From positions 44,940,950 to 45,004,949 of the forward strand of contig JAKCOZ010000005.1 of NCBI GenBank assembly GCA_022605955.1: 64,000 nt of DNA, written 5' to 3'. Both the position numbers and the translations under genes were made by a program. The DNA is from Rallus limicola (Eukaryota > Chordata > Aves > Gruiformes > Rallidae). The notes beneath the pieces are model-generated. The model was not told the DNA's origin, did not search any database, and saw only the letters and a program-made list of their open reading frames with translations. Below are positions 59,767 to 64,000 of this stretch, in pieces (positions within the stretch are counted from its first letter, which is position 1; each line of letters starts with the position of its first letter).

Positions 59767-60319
59767 TATGTAACAAATATCCCTGCCGAGGTATGTAATA
59801 GTGCCTTATGAGTATATAAAGCTAAAGAGAGGAACTAGGAGTTGAAATCTTGAGTTTTTGAGAGAAGGACACATTTTCTATACGTAGTCAGCCTCCTACG
59901 AGCTTTCTATAGAAAAGCCTGGCATGAGAAATCTTGCACTTTTATTTGTGTTATCCTGTAAGGAATTACTTCCTCCTTCTGAAAGTCAAGGAAATTTCAC
60001 CTTTTAATTCTCTTTCCCTTTGCTTTAGCTTGCAATTGATGCTTACTGTAAAACATTTTGTGATACTTTGTATGAAGAATGTTATATAAAATGAAATTGC
60101 ATTGTATTTATGACCAGCACTATAATAAAGGTCTATCACTGTTTCCATTATAAGCCCCTATTGTTGAGGGCTTTAAAACTCTCCCATTAAAATTCACTCA
60201 GGACTGCAGCATGGTCTACAGTGGATAAACAAATCCCTTTGGCTGTTTTTGAGTTAATATAAGTGAAATTAAGAATGGAAATTAGAGTTTTAGAGGCTTC
60301 CTCTCATTTTGGGGTGGGG

Positions 60320-60362
<43 letters not shown>

Positions 60363-60465
60363 CTTTAAAAACATGGGTCAGAAACATTGTTTCCATTATT
60401 TAAGAATCTACTATCAAAAAAGCACCTTAAAAGTTAATGGATAGAACTGTTTTGTTTGGTAAATC
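59767..60465. other. Loop between inverted repeat arms
   Basis: About 700 bp of unique AT-rich sequence containing a TG/TA microsatellite. No transposase or other coding frame is seen, so if the arms are transposon ends the element is non-autonomous. Confidence 0.6.
60311..60358 (+). repeat. G-rich patch then (TG)n(TA)15 microsatellite
   Basis: GGGGTGGGGG, then TG units, then 15 TA units at 60,329-60,358. Confidence 0.97.
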
Positions 60466-60676
60466 TTCTGGTAAGATCAAACTTTTAAACTCCTGAAACA
60501 TCACTGATTTCAACAAGGCTGGGGGCACCTGCCAGCTTGTAGCCTCATAGTTCCAACCCAAGAAGAGCAGAAGGTGTAAACCAGGAAAGAATGAAGTTGC
60601 TTGTGTGAGTTTCCCTCCCCCCTCAACTTCTTATTCACTCCTAAAATCCCCTGCAGCATTTTATTGCTGGGTAAAT
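60466..60676 (-). repeat. Long inverted repeat, right arm (211 bp)
   Basis: Reverse-complement partner of 59,558-59,766, two bases longer. On the plus strand it starts at TTCTGGTAAGATCAAACTT and ends with TTTTATTGCTGGGTAAAT. No clear target-site duplication is visible outside the two arms. Confidence 0.9.
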
Positions 60677-61074
60677 TTGCACACTCAGCTAACTCAGCTG
60701 AAAGGTCATTGGCATATGTACTTTTCTTCTGTCCTTATGTCCATTATGTTTAAAGTTCAGGGACCTGAAATTGTGCATGTTGAAGCCAGGAAGCCCGAGG
60801 TGAAGCAGAAAGAAGTGCTCTGGTAGGAAGCCAGAAGGAGAGGAATTTGAGAGATATAATGACATGAAAACCAGTAAATAGAAATTAATTAAATAAAAAT
60901 CAAAGATGGCTCTTCAGATGGGAGAAACCCCAAAGAAACAGACTGTGGGGAAATTAGTAGGTTAAATCTTTCACTGATCAATCCTGATGGAAGCTTTCTG
61001 GTCAAAATGCCAGTGGTAACTTTATTTTCTGCTGGTATGTACAATAATCCTTTTGTTCCATCTGCAAACACTAG
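60677..61074. other. Non-coding sequence without recognisable features
   Basis: Unique sequence between the inverted repeat arm and the palindrome. No gene. Confidence 0.5.
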
Positions 61075-61182
61075 GGGGTAAATTTTTAGCGTGATGCTTA
61101 GGGATTTAGCTGTAGGACTCCCATTAACGATAATGGGAATCATGTAGCTTGAGCACTCTGCATCGTGCTGAATATTTACCCC
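61075..61182. repeat. 108-bp gap-free imperfect palindrome (foldback element)
   Basis: The two 54-base halves pair without any gap around a centre between 61,128 and 61,129. By hand count 39 of 54 positions pair (72%). The ends are GGGGTAAAT and ATTTACCCC, and the centre is CCCATTAACGATAATGGG. Such symmetric foldbacks are typical of old MITE-like or palindromic interspersed repeats. The pairing continues weakly outside (ACT/AGT). No target duplication can be assigned. Confidence 0.85.
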
Positions 61183-64000
61183 TCAGTTCAGAGCACTCTC
61201 TCGTTGAATTTTTAATTATATTTACAGATAAATTCCATAACCAAATATCATCAGCTCTCAAGCAGATTGTTTTATTAAAAGGTGCAGATTTCCAACTTCA
61301 TTTTGAGCTGCAACCTACAGTGATTGGTTTAGCAGCTGAGTAATTTTTTTTAAGTGTCTATTTAATAATGCTTGATTTGTCAGCTTCAGAGCATTTGGGA
61401 GACAATAAATATTAGAAAGTATCCCACCCTGCATGTGTGTGCCAGAGAAATGCAAAACATGAATATTCTACCTTGTACCAAGGTTTCAAAAGGTGTGTTG
61501 TGATACAGCTTCTCTACAAGCTATTTCTGGGAAATCCTACTTCTGCATACATCTGTGGTTAAAATCCATAGTAGTATACAAACATTAAGAACCAATATGA
61601 CATAGGTGATACAGTTTTATTTGCATTTATGAAGATAAATTATAGGAATGAAAAAAAGTTAGATTTGCCCAAGGCCAAAGGGGTTAATGTATGAGAGGAT
61701 ATTAGAATTCGAGTCCATTGCTTCTGTGCTCTGTAGCATATCCTTACACCAATATCTTACACCCATATAAGCAGATGTAGAAGAGATGGTAGGCATACAG
61801 ATCTACTTAGCTCTTCCCTGAGGCACGCTTCCAGTTGCTTTTGCAGTTCAATTCTTGAAGTAGCTACAACTGGCTCTGCTCTGACTCTGTGAAAGTTACC
61901 TGTGAAATAAGAATGATTCTGCTGGCTTAGTTTGTTTGTCTATCTGGGATAGTAGATATGCTCTTTGCTTTAAGATATGGGCAATATTAATCTCTTTTTA
62001 TGGGTGTTTTGTAAAGGAGACCTAAAGGCTGCTCAGCTAGCCATGGAGAGCTGTGGTGCGGCTTTTTTTTTGGTGTAGCTATTCTAGGGGCCCCATGCCA
62101 ATCCTCAGCTGCTGTCAGCAGAGGTGTTATGTATAAGAGCACAAATTGTTATAGCTTTTTAGTGCCACTCATGACTTATTTCACGTCACTTTGGCTTGCA
62201 CCAGAGGACTGGACTGACACAGAGCAATCCTGAGATCAAAAAAGCACAAAGGCATTTTGACTGAGCCCTGTTGTCCCTTCCAGTTTCTTCCCAGACGATG
62301 ATTAGTTGTCCTCAGTTGAAACAGTTGTTTCAAAGCCTGTGCCCATAAAAGATCCCTGCATAGGAGGTTGCCTTTGAAGATTTTTTGGTACTCTGTAAAT
62401 GGAGCCAAGAAATCTATAAACCTAAAGTTTCTGCATCAATCAATGCACAAGAACTGCCCTGATGTGAAAGTGCATGCCTTGGCTCCTTTAGGAAGTATGA
62501 TGATCTCTGTGAAGGGTTTAACTGCATTTGAACAACTCACTTGAGAGCAGAGACCTTCCCAGGGTATGTGTATACTTAATCCATTAAATTCATATTGTGA
62601 GCACCGAAGTTCAGATAAAACACACTCTGCTTCCTCACCTTTTCCAGTAACCTACCAGTATGTGAAACAGTGATGCAGTGACTCTGCAAACCCCTGGAGT
62701 TCAGGTTTGCAGTACAACACTTTGCCCCTTCCCCCAGAGAGGGACCGGCTGAGCATCCATTTGACTTTCTTAGAACTTGACTGAACACCCATCTCCATTC
62801 ATGGCAGCAGTCTTGAATCAGGATTGATAACCTTTCAAAGTCAGTGGAAATCCCAATTATGGTCGATAGCCTGAGATCAAACCAGAGCGTTCTTTGGAAA
62901 AAAATGAATAGTGATCAGTCTCTCTTCCCAATGCTGGTGATTGACAGTGCAAGACAATGGGAGGACCTCCATAATATTTTCCCCAAGAAAACTTATTTTT
63001 TGTATGCTAATCTTATATCTGAATATATATCTTAATCCTAGTATTCATATCTCTGCCCTCAGTAATCATCAGCCTATCTCTAATGTTTCTTTTGTTCAGA
63101 AAAGGTAAACTCTTCTCACTTTTCAGTAGCAGATTACACAAAGGGAACTTTATGGTATATATTACACTCACAAAGCAGTTTTCTCCATCTTGCAATCACT
63201 TTAAAAAAAAAAAAAAACTTTCTTCTTATCTCATCTTCCTTCCTGCATGAATGTCTGAGATAATCAATGAAGTTCCTGTGTAGAGAATAAATTGAGCTCG
63301 AATGGCTCCTCTTAAACTGTACAATCAAAGAAAGAGGAGGGTTTTTTTGCTGATGATTTTGATATTCAGTTTAACTTTCTTCACCAGGCTGTCAGCTCAG
63401 TGAAAGTGAGGTCAATCTGACCACACTCTTCCTAAAGGATCCTCTTCTGAACCATCTACTTGAGTATACATCTCCTGACAAATCAATGGCAGAATGGAGA
63501 GGTATGTACTTTGCCCAGAAACCTGGGGGCTGATTGTCCTTTGCTGTGCATCTTATGTAGCCATTGAGGTGAGTGCAGAGTGGGTGTAAGACAGTGGCTG
63601 ATAACAATAGTAATGTTTAGCATCTACATCCCAGTGATGTAAATGCCTGCCATGATGCAGGACAATAGAGATGCAGACCTCTGTCCTACAACACTAAGAG
63701 ATAAGACCATGGCAAGTATGGGGCCATATGGGCACTCACACTCAAAGAAACTGTTTCTGTGAAAGGGTGATAAGTGACAGTTATATACTAAGTTTCGTGA
63801 GTCACTGATTCAGAAATTTGGGTTTTTTTCAGGACAGAAGTTGGAAGGCAAAGCATTAAGCAAAGTATAAGAGACCAAGGAACGTAACCTTCCCTCTTTC
63901 ATTATGATTTTGCATTTCTTGGTCAGGAGCACTTGCTTCTGCTCTTGAACCCAGGAGCTCTGGGGTCAGGGCTGTCATGCTCCTGTGATGATGTAGCACA
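61183..64000. other. Non-coding sequence without a gene
   Basis: Unique sequence with an A15 run at 63,203-63,217. The part 61,230-61,470 (GATTGGTTTAGCAGCTGAG, AATAATGCTTGATTTGTC) has regulatory-like texture. Around 63,525-63,620, GGGGGCTGATTGTCC and GGGTGTAAGACAGTGGC hint at another ancient repeat tail. No open frame shows a domain. Confidence 0.5.

Noticed and set aside
59558..60676. Inverted repeat as a CRISPR-like or microRNA precursor structure
   Set aside because: The arms are far too long and the loop is 700 bases; the host is eukaryotic. A transposon or repeat pair explains it better.
1..64000. Retroviral (ERV) or LTR elements, tRNA or rRNA genes, known microRNAs
   Set aside because: I looked for LTR-type ends, primer binding sites, gag/pol words, tRNA-like boxes and several conserved microRNA seeds in their hairpins and saw none that I could support. 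A profile search could still find decayed copies.

Overview
Organism and setting. The window looks like vertebrate nuclear DNA, most likely from a bird. The main evidence is five fragments of the CR1 LINE family, which dominates bird repeats. Four keep the typical CR1 3' end with tandem ATTCTATG-like octamers. The fifth is a decayed piece of the ORF2 endonuclease. There are no recognisable L1, Alu or other mammalian young repeats. The recognised CR1 pieces add up to about 1.8 kb (under 3% of 64 kb), which fits a bird better than a crocodilian or turtle, although those also carry CR1. The DNA is AT-rich with long introns or intergenic space and scattered microsatellites. Locus and species cannot be named from the sequence alone. 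|| Genes. I find no host protein-coding exon, tRNA, rRNA or known microRNA that I can support. Open frames are short, lack recognisable protein families, and are what AT-rich non-coding DNA gives by chance. The only real coding remnants are the C-terminal tails of CR1 ORF2 (622-1095, 43,520-43,747 on +; 49,336-49,430 on -) and the endonuclease relic at 16,140-16,722 on -. The window is therefore a gene desert or the inside of a very long intron. || Layout. 1-8 kb: unique sequence with one CR1 copy (615-1186) and one conserved-looking AT-rich block (4.9-5.3 kb). 8.6-9.7 kb: two old repeat relics, an L2/MIR-type tail and an element holding a hammerhead-ribozyme-like core. 16.1-16.7 kb: CR1 endonuclease relic. 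26.5-36.2 kb: the most regulatory-looking part, with several blocks of mixed-composition, motif-dense sequence, including a CpG-retaining block at 29.1-29.8 kb. 40.4, 43.5 and 49.2 kb: three further CR1 fragments. 59.3-61.2 kb: a motif-dense block touching a 209-bp inverted repeat pair, then a 108-bp gap-free palindrome. || How it works together. My reading is inference: a regulatory landscape of an unknown developmental gene outside the window, dotted with CR1 insertions and very old repeats, some of which abut candidate regulatory blocks. No conservation, expression or chromatin data were available, so all regulatory calls rest on sequence texture and motif matches and carry modest confidence. 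No new biological system such as a defence locus or gene cluster is visible.
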